64,000 nt of DNA from Dermatemys mawii (Eukaryota; Chordata; Testudines; Dermatemydidae): positions 32,987,386 through 33,051,385 of the forward strand of contig ML677343.1 in the NCBI GenBank assembly GCA_007922305.1, written 5' to 3'. The notes under the pieces are model-generated. The model was not told where the DNA came from. It saw nothing but the letters and a program-made list of their open reading frames with translations, and made no database searches. Position numbers and translations under genes: made by a program. Shown in pieces: positions 1 to 47,886 of the stretch (positions are counted from its first letter, which is position 1; each line of letters opens with the position of its first letter).

Positions 1-28106
<28,106 letters not shown>

Positions 28107-28660
28107 GTCCTTCCCCTTTCAGCTGCAGGGGATCTGTGTGTTGCCGATATCCTGCCCCTAACTTCTGGGTGTGTCAGCCATTGTACAAGGGAGGCTGTCT
28201 TGAGGGAGGGATTCTGCAGCTGGTTATCTCCGAGGTTGGGGATTCCTGATGCAAGCACAGATGTAGTTGGTCATTTGAAGCAGAACGGGGTAATTCATGG
28301 GTTCAGAATTAATTTAGATGTTAAAATCTCTTTTGGGTTCAGCACAATATAAACGCTCGTAGGTGCTGGATTTCTTGTCAACATTCAACATCTATGCTGT
28401 GACATGGGTGTGCGCTGCCGTTCCTTCCCATGCCAGAGCTTCAGAAGTGTGTCTCTGTCAGGCACAATCGTGGAGTCCACTCGGAAGGGCTCAGGGCAGT
28501 TTAAGACACAGTAGTTACTACATGACTTGGCTGTACCCTTTGATTATCTCTGCTCAGAGTTTAAAAATATACTGACTGAGAGAACATGGTTCACTGGTGT
28601 CAAATGGTCTTTAGGCACTGTTACATAGAACATTAATAAAAGCAGGAGGAGGGGGCGTTC
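28107..28660 (+). other. SPG7: Probable SPG7 3' UTR
   Basis: Non-coding sequence following the SPG7 stop. The first canonical AATAAA after the stop is at 28635-28640, followed by a GT-containing stretch. Another AATAAA at 30025-30030 could serve as a distal site, so the true 3' end is uncertain. Confidence 0.5.
28635..28640 (+). promoter_or_regulatory. SPG7: Candidate SPG7 polyadenylation signal
   Basis: AATAAA about 530 bases after the SPG7 stop. This is the first canonical hexamer. Choice over the 30025-30030 hexamer is an inference from distance only. Confidence 0.5.
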
Positions 28661-31600
28661 TGACATGTACACGAGACCTGTTATGACAGGTACACAATTC
28701 TACAGATTTAGGGGCTTCCTGTGCTAGTTGCTCTCTCTGATAGTTCTGTGCATGTCTCTATGGGGATTTTTTTCTTGTTTTTGGTTTGTTTGGGGTTATC
28801 AATTCCTGGATTATCAACATTTTTTGAGTTATCAGTTTGTGTGCAGGTACTGACAAACCCCATATGTCTAAAATCTAGTTTAGGATCTACTTTTACGTCA
28901 GAAGCCCATTTTCCAGATCAGGACTCTGAACACAAGTGCATTGAGAGGCTGAGTCTAGTTGTGCTGTTTCTTTTCTCAACAGGAACTTGAGAAGCACCTT
29001 TCAGTAAGGTCTCTGGGATGGAAGCCCATGTGTTCATTTGCAGTGATTTCTGCAGGGGGCTGTAAACTGAGGTCCTTTACTTGTGTTCAGATCTTTAAGT
29101 CCTCTGCAGAAGAATCTTGTTGGGGCATGATCATTCTCATTCCACAATGAGAGCATCTGATATATTTGTGAATTGATGTCTGAGGTGCTTTGCTGGCTGG
29201 CTGGCTGTATAATATGCCCTTTTCTCTTACTGAGGAATATTTCCATGGATTATTCCTTGAGGATTATGGTGTGTGTCCCTGTAAGGCCCTGGTCCAGGTG
29301 TTCCCCACACCTCCAACCCCAGTTCCCTCTTTAGGGGACTATGAGGTCTGAACACAAGGGAAGGACTTCAGTGTACAACCCCCTATAGAAATTGATGCAA
29401 ATGAACGTGCCTCACTTTACTGCATTCAGTCTTCCATTTGTTGAGAGCTAGACAAGACTTCTGAGGCAGCTGATGTTGCATTGTTCAGATGGAAGGGATG
29501 CAGTTATCCAAGGCATTCTTACCCACCATCACTTATCTGATGCAGAGCCTGCTTCTGCCTCAGGACTCCCAACCTCTGCTGGGTTTAGGAGTAAGGCTGG
29601 GTACTGAAAATTGACACACACACACACTGCTCCCCCTCCCCCATCTCTATAGGCTACTGTAGGGCAGTGCCACCTGCCTGACCCACTGGTTGTATAAGTT
29701 TTAATGCCAGCTTGGTGTTGGCACAGCATTCTGAGGAATTTTTTACTTATTAATCTTATGGGGAGGGATAGTTTTCTTCTAGTCTGGGACTTGATATTTC
29801 CATTGCTTTTTACCTTTTTTTCTTTTTAATGTGATGGGCTTCCCCTTTATTCTTTGAACTCTAGAATTTCACCTGCTATAGAAACTGCATTCACTTCTCA
29901 ACCTTTTAAAAATTGTCTCAAATATGTTCTGGGCCTGTTTGCATGTATACTTGGAATCTGGTAGCACTGCTGTTAATTGTAGTGTGAATACAAGTGTTAT
30001 GCAATTGGTTTGGGACCTTTTCTTAATAAATAGCAGGCTCCTGTGTTTACAGTATCCTTACCAGTCTGATCATTTTGAAAGACCTGCCTGTGCAGCCTGT
30101 GGCATCTAGTGGTGCTTTGGCATTCCATATTCTGGCACAGGATTGATTTTTAACTGGTCAGACCATTGGATGTATCCACATGCAGAAAAGCGAGTTAACA
30201 CAGCTTTGTGGAGCAGATGTTGCAGCATGGCTGGGTCACTGGCTGTGAATAGTGAAGCCTGTATTAAAGATTCGTCATGGTCTCTTTATCATCTGCCCAC
30301 AAAATGCATCAGTCATCAAATGAACTGTAAAGCAGAAGTAATGGGAGTCTCCAAGAAGTCACTGCTTGTGTCAGCTCAAAAGTGCACCTGCTTCCCCAAA
30401 CCCTTTCCCCTCATTGTGTCTTACATGGAGAGGGTGCCTTACAAACTTAGTGTCTTAGTTGTGCTCTGCTTTCATGTGTGTGGAAGCCACCCCCATTTGC
30501 ATGTTACCAGGATGCTGTGCAATGAGGGCAGGAACCTGCTCGAGAGCAGCTGTTTCTTGCTCCTACTCCTTGGGGAAGCATCAGGCCTCACCCCAAAGCC
30601 CGCACTTGAGTCTGTGCAGGAACTGACTGATGATAAGTAATGCCCATTATGGTGGACAGCAGGTAACATCAGCAGTCTTGCAGGACAGCTCCGTTTATGC
30701 TAATATAACACCCTGTGGGAGTCTGGCTCAAGGCAGGTGTCATCTGGCTGTGTTGTGAATGCTGTGAAGGTGGCCATAGTAGCCACCTTGATAAGAATGT
30801 GTGTCCTGTGAATGTCTGAAAAATTGTCCTCCAAGCACTTGCAATCCCCTAGTGGTGGTGTTTCCTCTCGTTCCTCTCCATCCTCGTTTGAGTTAAATGA
30901 TGAACTCCTATCTGAGAAGCAGCAGCCATTAAAACATGCAGTAATGCATGAAGTCGTTTGAGAAGGGACTGGGATGAGCTGTGTAAGCCAAAGTGGGTCT
31001 AATGTGCAGGATCTAGATATGTGCCCGTACCAAAATAGTGCCACTGACAAGATCAGGCAACTGCTGTTCTGGAGGAGAACTTTACAAGTCTACAGAAATT
31101 ATTCATCTGCATATATGCAATTTGGGGATAAATGAAATGTATAAATAGGGTAGGAACAGCATAGTTGCACTCTGAGAAGCTGTAATTTATGATGTCACCA
31201 TGTTACAGGCATGTATGTGTGATGGATAGAAGTGCAAATTACCTCAGGTCCAAGACTACTGAGATATTGGGCAGTCCAAGGCTCAGACCATTGGATCAGG
31301 CTGCTCTCTCTAGGTATGCAGGGGAAGATGCATACACAGGAATGTATTCAGTTCTAGAATCTAAAATGAATAGCGTAGGGGAAATGGATGTTGCTAAGCA
31401 GGCTAGAATACTTCATAGTGGCTTTTAAATTAATTGGGATTCATGTGTGTGTTGCACTCCAAAGGTCTAGTTCACCATGTAAATGCTAAGCATTATTGCT
31501 AGATCATTTTTTAAGATCATGGATTTGATTTACAGCAAACTAAATAAGAACTTGCAACTGCAAATAGCTTCTATATCTGCTACACCAACAGGACAGTTCC

Positions 31601-31959
31601 TTACTGGGATAATCAGTTTTACACACAATTACTGTATTTTTGAACTGTCCTGAAAGTTCAGTCTGTTTGTGATTGTTGCTATTTGTGTATCTTATTTACA
31701 AGACTGAGGGGAGGATTGGAATTTGAGTGGATTGGATTGGAATTAGTAGAGTACGTGGTCTAGAAATTAGGACCAGGATTTTAAAAAATAAAATTAATCT
31801 TTTGTACACTGGCTGTGCTGACTGGTCTGTAATTCCCTGGTTGCCTTTGTTCCCTGTTCTAAAGCTAGTAATTGCTTGCACTTCTCCAGTGCTCTGAGAC
31901 CTCACCCATCTTCCATGAGCTGTCATGGATGAGCAAGTTTAGCGCTTCCTTGATGCAGC
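28661..31959. other. Intergenic SPG7-RPL13
   Basis: About 3.3 kb without a recognised gene. It holds a short (ac)n run at 29616-29627, a possible distal AATAAA (30025-30030) and a reverse CR1 fragment (31793-31935). The 165-codon open frame at 30143-30640 has no similarity that I recognise and is probably chance. Confidence 0.7.
31793..31935 (-). mobile_element. CR1 LINE ORF2 fragment, reverse orientation
   Basis: The phrase ctgactggtctgtaattccc and the later ctccagtgctctgagacctc correspond to the reverse complement of the CR1 reverse-transcriptase region; a related but diverged reverse copy is at 53042-53400. It is about 140 bp, short and non-functional. Confidence 0.6.
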
Positions 31960-32170
31960 CAGCTGCCTTTCGCTAGCCTTACCGGCACCCATTGGTTTTC
32001 CATACGCGGCCGCTTTAAAAGGGGCGCCATCTTTGTAAAGGGCAGAGGGCCTTTGGCGAAATAGATGCTGAAGCTCGATGGGCGGGCCTCTCGCCATCCT
32101 TTATTCTAATTGGTCAGCAACCAGTTCAGTTTCCTCTAGGCCTGATATCCCAGCGTGCCATGCATCAGCC
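31960..32170 (+). promoter_or_regulatory. RPL13: RPL13 promoter region and start of CpG-rich segment
   Basis: Sequence upstream of RPL13 exon 1. It holds two inverted CCAAT boxes (attgg at 31991-31995 and within 32108-32115), a GC box (gggcgggcc near 32080), and a YY1-like gcgccatctttg near 32025. No TATA box sits at the expected spacing from the TOP start; a ctttaaaag near 32014 is too far upstream. GC content and CpG rise sharply from about 32210 into intron 1. This arrangement is normal for vertebrate ribosomal protein genes. Confidence 0.7.
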
Positions 32171-32205
32171 CTTCCTTTTCCGGTAGGCCATTTCCCCCCG
32201 TGGAG
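32171..32205 (+). other. RPL13: RPL13 exon 1 (non-coding, 5' TOP)
   Basis: A pyrimidine tract cttccttttc typical of 5' terminal oligopyrimidine (TOP) mRNAs begins at about 32171 and the donor gtaggt follows at 32206. TOP starts place ribosomal protein mRNAs under mTOR/LARP1 translational control. The exact start base is an inference; it could be within a few bases of 32168-32172. Confidence 0.65.
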
Positions 32206-32694
32206 GTAGGTTTGAGCTGAGGCCTGGCCCTGCAGCGTTATCCGCCTCCATCCGCCGCCTGGGTGGCCCGCGGGGCCCCGGACCCTGGGCAGCCGAACGC
32301 AGGGGGGCCGCCTGCGGCCTGTCGCGGCCTGGGGGGAGGCGGCGGCGAGTAGGTGCCGGGCCTGGGGGCGCGGGGTGGCTCGGCTGCCTCTAAAGCTTAG
32401 AGCGGGGCCGGGCCGTGGCCTGGAGGCCGCTCCCCGGCGGACTGGGCCGGCCATTCGCCTCCCAAGGTGGCGCCCCTCGGGGCAGGGGTTCGCGTTTTGG
32501 GGGCTGCGCGGTGCGGCGTGGGCTGCTGGGAGCAGGTTGCAGCCGCTGTTCTAGTCCGGCCTGGCCGGGCTTCCCCGCGGCCTCCGCTTCCCCGGTCGTG
32601 GGGTGCTGCTGTCTCTGCTCTTGAGGGCTGCGTTTGGTAACCCGAGCCTGCAGCAAATTGTACATGTCATCAAAAGTCCTCTTTGTGTCTGCAG
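32206..32694 (+). other. RPL13: RPL13 intron 1 (CpG-rich)
   Basis: About 490 bp, strongly CpG- and GC-rich over 32210-32620, the downstream half of the promoter CpG island. The reverse-strand open frames 32101-32454 and 32390-32980 result from high GC and are not genes. Confidence 0.75.
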
Positions 32695-40003
<7,309 letters not shown>

Positions 40004-41440
40004 AACCTGGTGTGGTGTCTTCTTAGGCCAAATGCAAAGGGATCCGGAATAAAGGAAGATGATACTTTCGACATGAAGCCGATACTCAGCAGTGAGAGTT
40101 TGTTCAGCTACATTCTGGCCGTGTGTTGTATGAAAGTAAGTTGAACTGTAGTTTCACCTGGCTTGCTCACTGCTGCTTCTGAGATGAGCACGTGATAGGC
40201 TCCTGGCATTGTGGGTGGCAGGTACTCGTTCAGTCTGAGTGGAGTTGCCTTAGGTTTAAACAGTAAAATTTTTCCCTCCACTTGCTGTTTAATCACAGCT
40301 GCTTTGAGGGGATCCTGAGCAGATGGCTCTTTAATCAGTAACCAGACACGGGCCCCCTTGCTCCTCTCCTCTTAAGGGGCAGCCTGCTTGCTTTTGCCTG
40401 TAAGAAACAGGACTGAAATTTCCAGTGTGTGAAGGTCTTGGCTGAATCAAGTTGTGGGAGAGTACTGAATTTGATAAGTCCTAAACTACCACTTGGGGGC
40501 GCCTGTTTTCATGCAGCACAAGCCAGTCTTAATACCCGCAGAATGGCTGTGCGGGTTTCCTTAGTAGTGCTGGGCTTTCCAAAAGGAATTGGTAGAATGT
40601 AGGATGCCAGTCTCAGCCGTGGTATGTCTGGTGCCTTTAGGAGCAGGGTCCCTCCTGGATTCTTAGTAAATGGAGATTCTAATGTCCTTGGCCTCTCTAT
40701 TGTCTCCTCTGTAGGCTGTTTGAACTAGCTCCCTGGGGTATCTTGTTTAGAGTACCGCTATAACTTCTGGGAGGCCCAAAGTACTCCCCAGCCTGTTGAA
40801 TTTGGGATGAGGAAACAGCAAGAGAAAAAGACACCCTCCCCTCCACCGCACCCTAATCAATTACAAACTTGTTTTTTACCTGCTCACCGAAATAGCTGTT
40901 CTGTTACCTGCTTGTTCCTTGCTTGCTTGGACTCCCACGTATTTGAGCTTGTCTCTGTAGACAACACACTATTTTCCCCCTCTGTATAAGAATGAGCAGG
41001 GCATACAGTGACCGATTAACCTTACCCGCACTGGTGTATTGCGTGTGATAAATGTGCACTACAAAGCAAAATCCATTCCAGAGCTCTACTGCCCTGACCC
41101 AGCCAGCCCTTCATCTCGTAGCATGGAGAAAATACAGCTGCTGCAGCATAATACTGTGTTCTGCTTCTATCAACTGCAGATAACTCCTCTCACAACCGGT
41201 TCTTGCTTAGAGATGACAAACAAGAACTTGTCTTTCACAGCTAATATTTTCTCTTCTGTTGTGTGGGGTTGCCCAACTTCCTGCCCTGAACTGTATGTGA
41301 GGCTTTTGCATGAAAGAGGTGGAACCCTAGGATATTTTTTACCCTCCTAGCCCCGTATTTCACATGGTTTGGTGTTAGGCAGAAGGAGCAAGTCCAGCTA
41401 TTCCTAAAGGGACAAAGCTGTGATTTTAAAGTGTTGTTAC
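40004..41440. other. Intergenic, downstream of RPL13
   Basis: About 1.4 kb with no gene or clear repeat recognised. A 103-codon open frame at 41039-41350 looks accidental. Confidence 0.7.
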
Positions 41441-42009
41441 TGTCACGGAGTCCCCGGGGGCGATGGTCTGGACCTGCTCCTTCAGAAGCCAGTCAGTACT
41501 CCGGGGGGAAACTTCTTCTCCGTAAACAGCCTGTCTCCAAGGCTAGGAGCTTCACAGCTTCCACCTTCCTGGGTCTGACCTCAGAGCACTCAGCACCTTC
41601 TGCCCCTCCGTGCACTCCCCCCAGCGAGCCCGCCAGGCAGGGTCCCGGGGGAAGCCCGTGGGTCTGCACCCCAACTCCACAGTCAGACGTAACTCTCAGC
41701 CAGCCAGTAAAACAGAAGTTTATTAGATGACAGGTGATCTAAGACAGAGCCTGTAGGAAGAGCGAACGCGATCCCTCTGCTGGATCCATTTTGGGGGCCA
41801 GAGAGCCTGGCACCCCCAGCCTTTAGCTCACTCCCTGCTCCCAGCCAGATCCAGACTGACAATCACTCCCCAGCTCCTTTGTCTCCTTCCCTGGCACGAG
41901 GTCAGATGACCTCTTCCCCCCCCCACCTGGAGTCAAGTTACAGCTTCAGGCATGGACACCTTCCCACAATAGTCAGAGGAGCCATTGAGAGCATTTCTAT
42001 TCCCTCACA
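41441..42009 (-). mobile_element. Solo retroviral LTR with exact 5-bp TSD
   Basis: On the reverse strand it begins TGTGAGGG and ends CCGTGACA, and it is flanked by the exact 5-mer gttac (41436-41440 and 42010-42014). On the reverse strand it carries a polyadenylation signal within catctaataaacttctgtt, and this region is closely similar to the LTR at 62268-62759 (catctaataaacctctgttt). No internal viral sequence adjoins, so it is a solo LTR of about 569 bp. Confidence 0.9.
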
Positions 42010-42379
42010 GTTACTAGATAGCCTTCTCTGAAATGAGTGTCAGTATTTTGCTGTCAGTGAGCTGCCATCTCACTGCTGAATCGTATCGGGAAAGGGACAG
42101 TGCTAAGTAGTTAATAGAGGAGAGAAGCTGGAGCCTTATCTCTTCAAAAATTTGTAAAGCTTCTGAGAGGGTTGGAGGGTTATTTGTACAGTGTATATGG
42201 TACCATAGAGTTCTGTAAGAAACAATTTCCTGCGGAGGTTGGGCCACATGAATGAAAAGGATTGGGGAATGAAGAGGTGCTTTGGGAGAGCCTGTTTTTC
42301 ATTCAGAGTTTAATGTGATTTTTTGTTCTATTACTGGCTCTCCTGAATGGGTCTGACTTAAGTGATCTGCACATACTGT

Positions 42380-43027
42380 GGCCTTGTCTACACAACCCAG
42401 TTTTGTTGACAAGTCAGCGGAAATCCTTCTACCACCAATATAGCTCCTGTGCTATGCTGACATCATAAAACCACCTCAACAGGAGGCATAGGGCTTATGT
42501 TGGTGTAGTTAGGGTGATGCACTGTCCCTGTGGACACAGTTTCTTACATCAGCTCTTGGCTGAGATTCTTGTCAATTTCAGGCTCTGCTGGAGCTGTGAA
42601 ATTGACAAGAAAGCCAACTTCCAGCTGGGCTTCTGCCCAGTCTCCACTCCAAACTGGGCTTCCACCCAAGATCCAGGCTTGGGCTGCCACCTGGGTTCTC
42701 CACTCTCTCCTTGGAGCCCTGGGGTCCCGGTTCCCCACCGGGAGCACGGCAGCCGATTAGACTCTGAACACAGATCTCCTCATCAGAGGCCAGACAGTCC
42801 AGGCAGCTGCCTTCTCCCTCCCTGCTCCAGCTGGGGAGATGAATGGAGCTGAGAGCCCTGATGCTCAGACCTCCACACTGCCCCTCTTTAGTTGGGCACC
42901 CTCACCAGGAGGGCTCCACCACCAACAGAAGGAGCCTTGTGTAGACATCAGCCACTGCAGGAATGAATATGGTGGCTGTAAGTCCGCCTAGCATAGGTCA
43001 GCTTACCTTTGTAGTGTGGACATAGCC
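42380..43027. mobile_element. Long MITE with ggccttgtctacac ends
   Basis: Starts ggccttgtctacacaa and ends ttgtagtgtggacatagcc, imperfect TIRs. Internally ttcttgtcaatttca (42568-42582) and tgaaattgacaagaa (42598-42612) are exact 15-bp inverted repeats around a short loop. The phrase aaccacctcaacaggaggca and the 3' repetition of cgcctagcataggtcagctt fit the family. About 650 bp, no transposase. Confidence 0.7.
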
Positions 43028-43667
43028 TGTGTTATATAGAAAGAAACAAAAGGTGCTTTGAAAAGGCAAGTGGCTTGTATATGCACCGGGAACAAGAATC
43101 AACCACTGAAATGCAACCAATCAGAGGATGGAGTGTGATAAGTATGTAACTGCTCCCGCCAGGGCAGGCCATGGATCTCCTAACCAACGAATATGCAGGC
43201 AAGACTAAAGCAGTAAGTATCCAGATTGGAAAGTGTCCAAGACAAGCTAGAAAAACTCCAGTACATCAGCCTTTACTGAACAGACTTCTAAGAAATTGTA
43301 GAGTGTCTCCTGCGGTCATGGTGGGAGGGGCTCATCTTATGTTAGAAGTGTTCTGTCAGGCCTAGCGACAGCTTCCAGTTTATACAGGGGTTTTAACAGA
43401 TCTGATTTTAAATATTTGTTACTTTAGCCATAAAAGTAGGTAAAAGAAGGGGCATCTTAGAGTGCAGTTTCTCACTGAATGGCAAGATGCAGTTACTCAC
43501 TGTTGCCACTTTGTGGAGCAAAAACCTCAGTTTAGATTTTCCACTCTTGCCACTTTTAAAGGTTGCTGCGTGGGATGCATCTTGTCACCATTTTTCCTAC
43601 CCAACCGATCTGCTGGGGGTTGGGGCTGAGGGGTCTGAGCCTTGGCCTTGAAAATAGTAAACTCCTC

Positions 43668-43779
43668 CAGGGTGACCAGACAGCAAGTGTGAAAAATCGG
43701 GACAGGGTGATAGGAGCCTGTATAAGAGAGAGCCCCAAATAGCGGGACTGTCCCTATCAAATGACAGCTGGTCACTCTG
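43668..43779. mobile_element. Short MITE (gggtgaccaga family) with exact 8-bp TSD
   Basis: Reverse-oriented copy of the family also seen at 22707-22822 and 51849-51972, with ends cagggtgaccaga and ctggtcactctg. It is flanked by the exact 8-mer aactcctc (43660-43667 and 43780-43787), which indicates hAT-type insertion. 112 bp. Confidence 0.88.
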
Positions 43780-45005
43780 AACTCCTCAGATGTGCTGGCT
43801 CAGTCCCAGCAGGTCTGTTTGGCACTTCCTCCTCCGTAGGCTGAGGACCATGCACTTTGCTCAGGAAGTGGGAGTGTCTTTCATAAAACTTTAGCAAATG
43901 GGATCCAACCCACTAGCAATAGATGCTGAGTCTTGCAGTGGTGTCTGTGGCTAATCTTCTGCTCAGTTCCACCAGTTTGCTGTGCACCGGGCTGGCTTGT
44001 GCTCTCCACCCCAGAGGTGGCTGCATCACCAGGTTTGATAGTTTGAATGTTAAAGCGCAGTTGGGTAGGGTGATGGGCAGTCTGATCAGTGAGGCTGCCT
44101 CTCAGGGCTTCTGTTCTGTGAAACAAACAGTGCTGGAGGCTGCCTGGTTTGAAATCCCTTCAGAAACCAGCAGGTGTCGTGAGCCGTTTTCATTAAAGAA
44201 CTGAAATTCTCTCTGGTCCATGTGAATGAGCATTTCGAGAGAGACTTCCCTTGTCTTGTCAGTTACTGACTCTGCTGTGCAGTGCTCTATCCTGACCCTC
44301 TGGCCACCTGCTCTGAGTGAGTGCAGATGGTCTGGGCATTTTATGGAGGTGGTTCTTGCGTGGTCTGTGGAGCACAGCCAGACAATTACGATTGTGTAGT
44401 GCTCTCAGCAAGGCAAGGGTGCGTCTGAACAAGGCGGGTTCATCTTGCTGGCTGAAGGAACATTAATGTGCCTGCTTCCGTGCAAATCTGGGCTGAGCAG
44501 CTGCTATCTTGTTTTTGTTCAAGGCAACCTTCCAGTACCAATAGAACTGCAAAGAATGTGAGGACTTTATAGCCCTTCACAAACGGGCCCTGAGTCAGCC
44601 TGGGGGAAGGTGGGCCAAAGAAGGTGGTAAACACACCTAAGCTCTTGCAGGTGGAGTCCCCATCATGTGCCTTATTTAACCATCTTCCCTTCCGCTTTGG
44701 CCCTGCGGCAGAGGAGGGAGCACCGCGTGCCACTCTGCTGCGTTTCCCCGGGTCGCTGAGTAAAGGAGGGGCGATGGGAATGGGGTCTGGGTTCCACCCG
44801 CTCTCCATTAGCCAAAGAAGGCTGCTGTGAGAGGGGAGCTGAGGGAAGAGGCCAGGGCCATTGTGCGTTTGAAGACCAAACCTTTGCCCTGGGGATGTCT
44901 CTCTCTGGCTCCCAGGGCAATGCCAGCAGTGGACTTGTGGCCCTGCAGGAGTCCGTCCCTGGGGAGCTGCAGGCAGGAGGCTGAGCTGGGGCTCACTGTG
45001 AGCTT

Positions 45006-45062
45006 GCCATGGGTGTGGCCCAGCCCACGATCCTGGGGGTTTCCAGAGGGTTTTTTTGCACA
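45006..45062 (+). repeat. Unnamed repeat, copy 1 (inverted relative to 45893)
   Basis: This 57-bp block (gtgtggcccagcccacgatc and ggtttccagagggttttttt) is about 90% identical to the reverse complement of about 45893-45950. The family is not one that I recognise. Confidence 0.65.
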
Positions 45063-45794
45063 GCCTTGTCACACGACAGTTGCTGGCGGGCTGCAAAAGG
45101 AACGCGTTGCCTGCCAAGCAAGGGGGGAGTGGGGTACGTCGGGACCGAGGGCTTTCTGCAGGGAGGTCCGTGGCTGGAGAGGACCCAATTGCCCGTCTCA
45201 CTCAGGCAGGGAAGCTGGAGCAGCCTGGGTCCAGAGCCGCAGGTGAGGCTGCAGCTGGGCTGCCAGAAAACACCATTTGCACTTCCCAGTCTCCGTCCAT
45301 GACAGGAAATTAATTGAAGCTTTTCAGCTGTTACTAACTCTGTGTTCTGCTTTTCAGGAGGCGCCTGGCTCGCTGTCATGTACTATCTGATTAGCTGGCC
45401 TCAGAGCCTCCGGATTGTCAATCTGGGCTTCTGGAAACTGATTTGAAGAGGAAAATGGTGCCTGGTGCCACGAGCTCTCCCTGCTTCCCCCGGGACCCGT
45501 TGGGGGCGTGTGGTCTGCCCTGGACGGCCTCTCACGCCTTCCCAGCTGCAGGCCTGGCTGACTCAGCCAAGTCACACGGGGCAGGTTTGAAATTGACACG
45601 CCCTCTGGCGAGCACTTGTGTGGTCACCGTCTCTTTCCCTTCTGGGCTCTGGGGTTCCCCCTCCCCGGTTTCGTAGCCCTGACTCTCCTATTCTGCCAAC
45701 TGCCCGCACTGCTCTCCCCTCGCCGGTCCCTGGGCAGTTTGGTCCTTTCCTCTGCTGTTTGTTGCCTCCTTGGAAGCAGAGAGTGGGGCTTTGG

Positions 45795-45873
45795 TGCAGA
45801 TCCTCAAAGGTCTTTTGACTCCTACCTGCCGCTGAAATGAATGGGAGTTTAGTACTTGGAGCATCTGGGTCTT
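45795..45873. mobile_element. Palindromic MITE (agatcctcaaaggt)
   Basis: Starts agatcctcaaaggtctttt and ends acttggagcatctgggtct, imperfect inverted repeats around cgctgaaatgaatggga. I recall this palindrome with a perfect ctcaaaggta stem as widespread in turtles. About 79 bp. Confidence 0.6.
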
Positions 45874-45892
45874 TACCTGGATGAGCTAGCCA

Positions 45893-45950
45893 AAAAAACC
45901 CTCTGAAAACCCCCAGGATCCTGGGCTGGGCCACACCCAGTGACAAGTCC
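45893..45950 (-). repeat. Unnamed repeat, copy 2 (reverse)
   Basis: Reverse-strand partner of 45006-45062, sharing gtgtggcccagcccaggatc and the gggtttttttgg end. It directly follows the palindromic element at 45795-45873. Confidence 0.65.
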
Positions 45951-46312
45951 CTGCCTGGAGACTCAGGCGTGCTCCCCTGAGTTTGACAGATCCGGGTACT
46001 GCTGGGAACCCCTGCAGATGCCTCGTGATCTTTGCACAGCAATGGGGGGACTGGCCCTGCTGGCAGACAAGTGTTCATAGGACTCAGCTTCACTCCCCAC
46101 GACCCCGTGTTCCGGTCCCTTGCAGACAGGATCCAGCCCTGCAGGGCTCTCCCTGCCGGTTTGAACATGGCTCCAGGAAGTGTCCAGCTTGTGGGAAAGG
46201 CGCCTGTGGATGTGACTCAGGGTAACTGTGCAGCTGTAGGGGGGCAAGTGCAACTTGGGGCAGCCTCATTCCAAACCCTGGGCACCACCCTGAATTTCGG
46301 GAAGTTTGCTGC

Positions 46313-46371
46313 AGAAAAAAGTCTTTGCGGGCCCAGACGTCCTGCCCACCTCTGCAGAGTGCGCTGGGCTG
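46313..46371 (+). repeat. Unnamed direct repeat, copy 1
   Basis: Block starting gaaaaaagtctttgcgggcc and running through cccagacgtcctgcc to gcagagtgcgctgggct. It is about 85-90% identical to 47887-47943. The source family is not recognised. Confidence 0.7.
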
Positions 46372-47886
46372 AGTGGGCTGTGCCCGTACTCTGCCTTCCT
46401 GGGAACCTCTCTGCAGGGGGCTCTGCCTTTTCCCTGGACGCCCTCTGCGGAGGAATAAACCTGCTAGAGAAACCACCATCCCACCGGACCACGTAGAACA
46501 ACTGAGGGGGGGGCAGGTACTGCCCCTGTCTGCCGGTGAGCTGGGGGCACCGTGGCCAGCTCCTCAGTGCGCTCTCTCTGCAGGGGGCACTGCTGTTCAC
46601 ACGGGTGCTGTCTTGGAGCGTTGTCCTGGTTCCAGGTGGCAGGAAGGGACCACGCTCAGACTGGGCTGCTGCAGCGTCCAATCCGTGTCTGGCTGGGCAC
46701 AGCCTGGGTCCAGGGCAAAGGGAAGGATGCTCCAGCCACACTGAGCTGGCCCGGCTCTGGCAGCAGGTGCTGTGAGGCTGGGTGGACTGTGCAGAAATTG
46801 GTTTGGTGGGGGTTCAGTTTCTAGGAACCCCGGCAGCTCGCAGTGTCCGATCCTGTGCACAGAGAGCAGGCTGGGGGAGTGGGAGGAATCCCCCCCGCTC
46901 CCGCCCTGGTTTGCTTAGCCCAGACTCGGGCTGCCGGGGAGGGCTAACAGCACCTCCAGTCGCACATGGAAGAGGTTTAACCACAGCGCATGCTGGCTAT
47001 GGGGCTGCCTGTGGGGTGATGTCCTGAGCTGGGCTTGTCTGGTCACTGCCTCTTTATGAGTCTCCCACCAGCTGCTGGTGGCCCCAGCTCCCAGCCATGG
47101 GCCCCGACTTCTCGGAGGATTTGCAAAGGAGGGGCCGAGTGACTGACCAGGTGGGAGGGGGGCAGCTCGACGTTCCCAAGCCTCTGGTGAGACACGTCCT
47201 GGTCGGGGATGCTCTGCTTCTCGCCAGCCTGGCTCGGAGAGCTCAGGGCTTGCACGTTACAATAGGATCTTAATTAAACAATGCTAATGGTTCCTCCCCG
47301 CGCTGCCTCCGAGGAGCCAGGCCCCGCTGATGAAGTCTGGGTTTTAATATCATCACGCAGGAGTCATACATCTTGTAAACCCTCAGCTGGCATCACACTC
47401 CTGCTGGGCCTCGGCTTTAATAAAGCCGGGCTGGTTTGTACCTCGGGCAGCATGTCCCTCCCCGGGGCATCCAGCTCAGCCCCTCTGCACTGCACAGACA
47501 CTGCCTGACTGCAGAGACACCCAGTGACTCCCCTGGGTGCTGGGAAGAGCCCTTGGAAGGCTCTGGGGATGCCAGAGTTGAGACCTGCACAGAACTACTG
47601 ACCACAAGTTGAAAACGTGTCTCAGGGTGGCCACGTGGAAAGCAGGGGCCATGGGGGTGGCTCCTCCTGCCCCGTGTGGGGCTTGTCCCCGCTCTGTAGA
47701 AGGGTCTGCGCTGGGGGGCTCTGTGTTCCCCTCTCCCCCCCGCGCCATCTCTTCCCCGACCCCCCTGCCCATTCAGAAACACCGTCATCGGGTGACATCA
47801 CAGCGGTATTGTGATGTCATTCCATCAGCGGCTCAGGGCTGAGCTTTGAGTCTGTCAAGGAAGAGCCAAGGGACCCAGGGGAAGCG

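Noticed and set aside
44440..45201. 253-codon open frame on the - strand
   Set aside because: GC-driven frame with Pro/Gln/Ser-rich sequence, no domain, and an unnamed repeat copy inside it.
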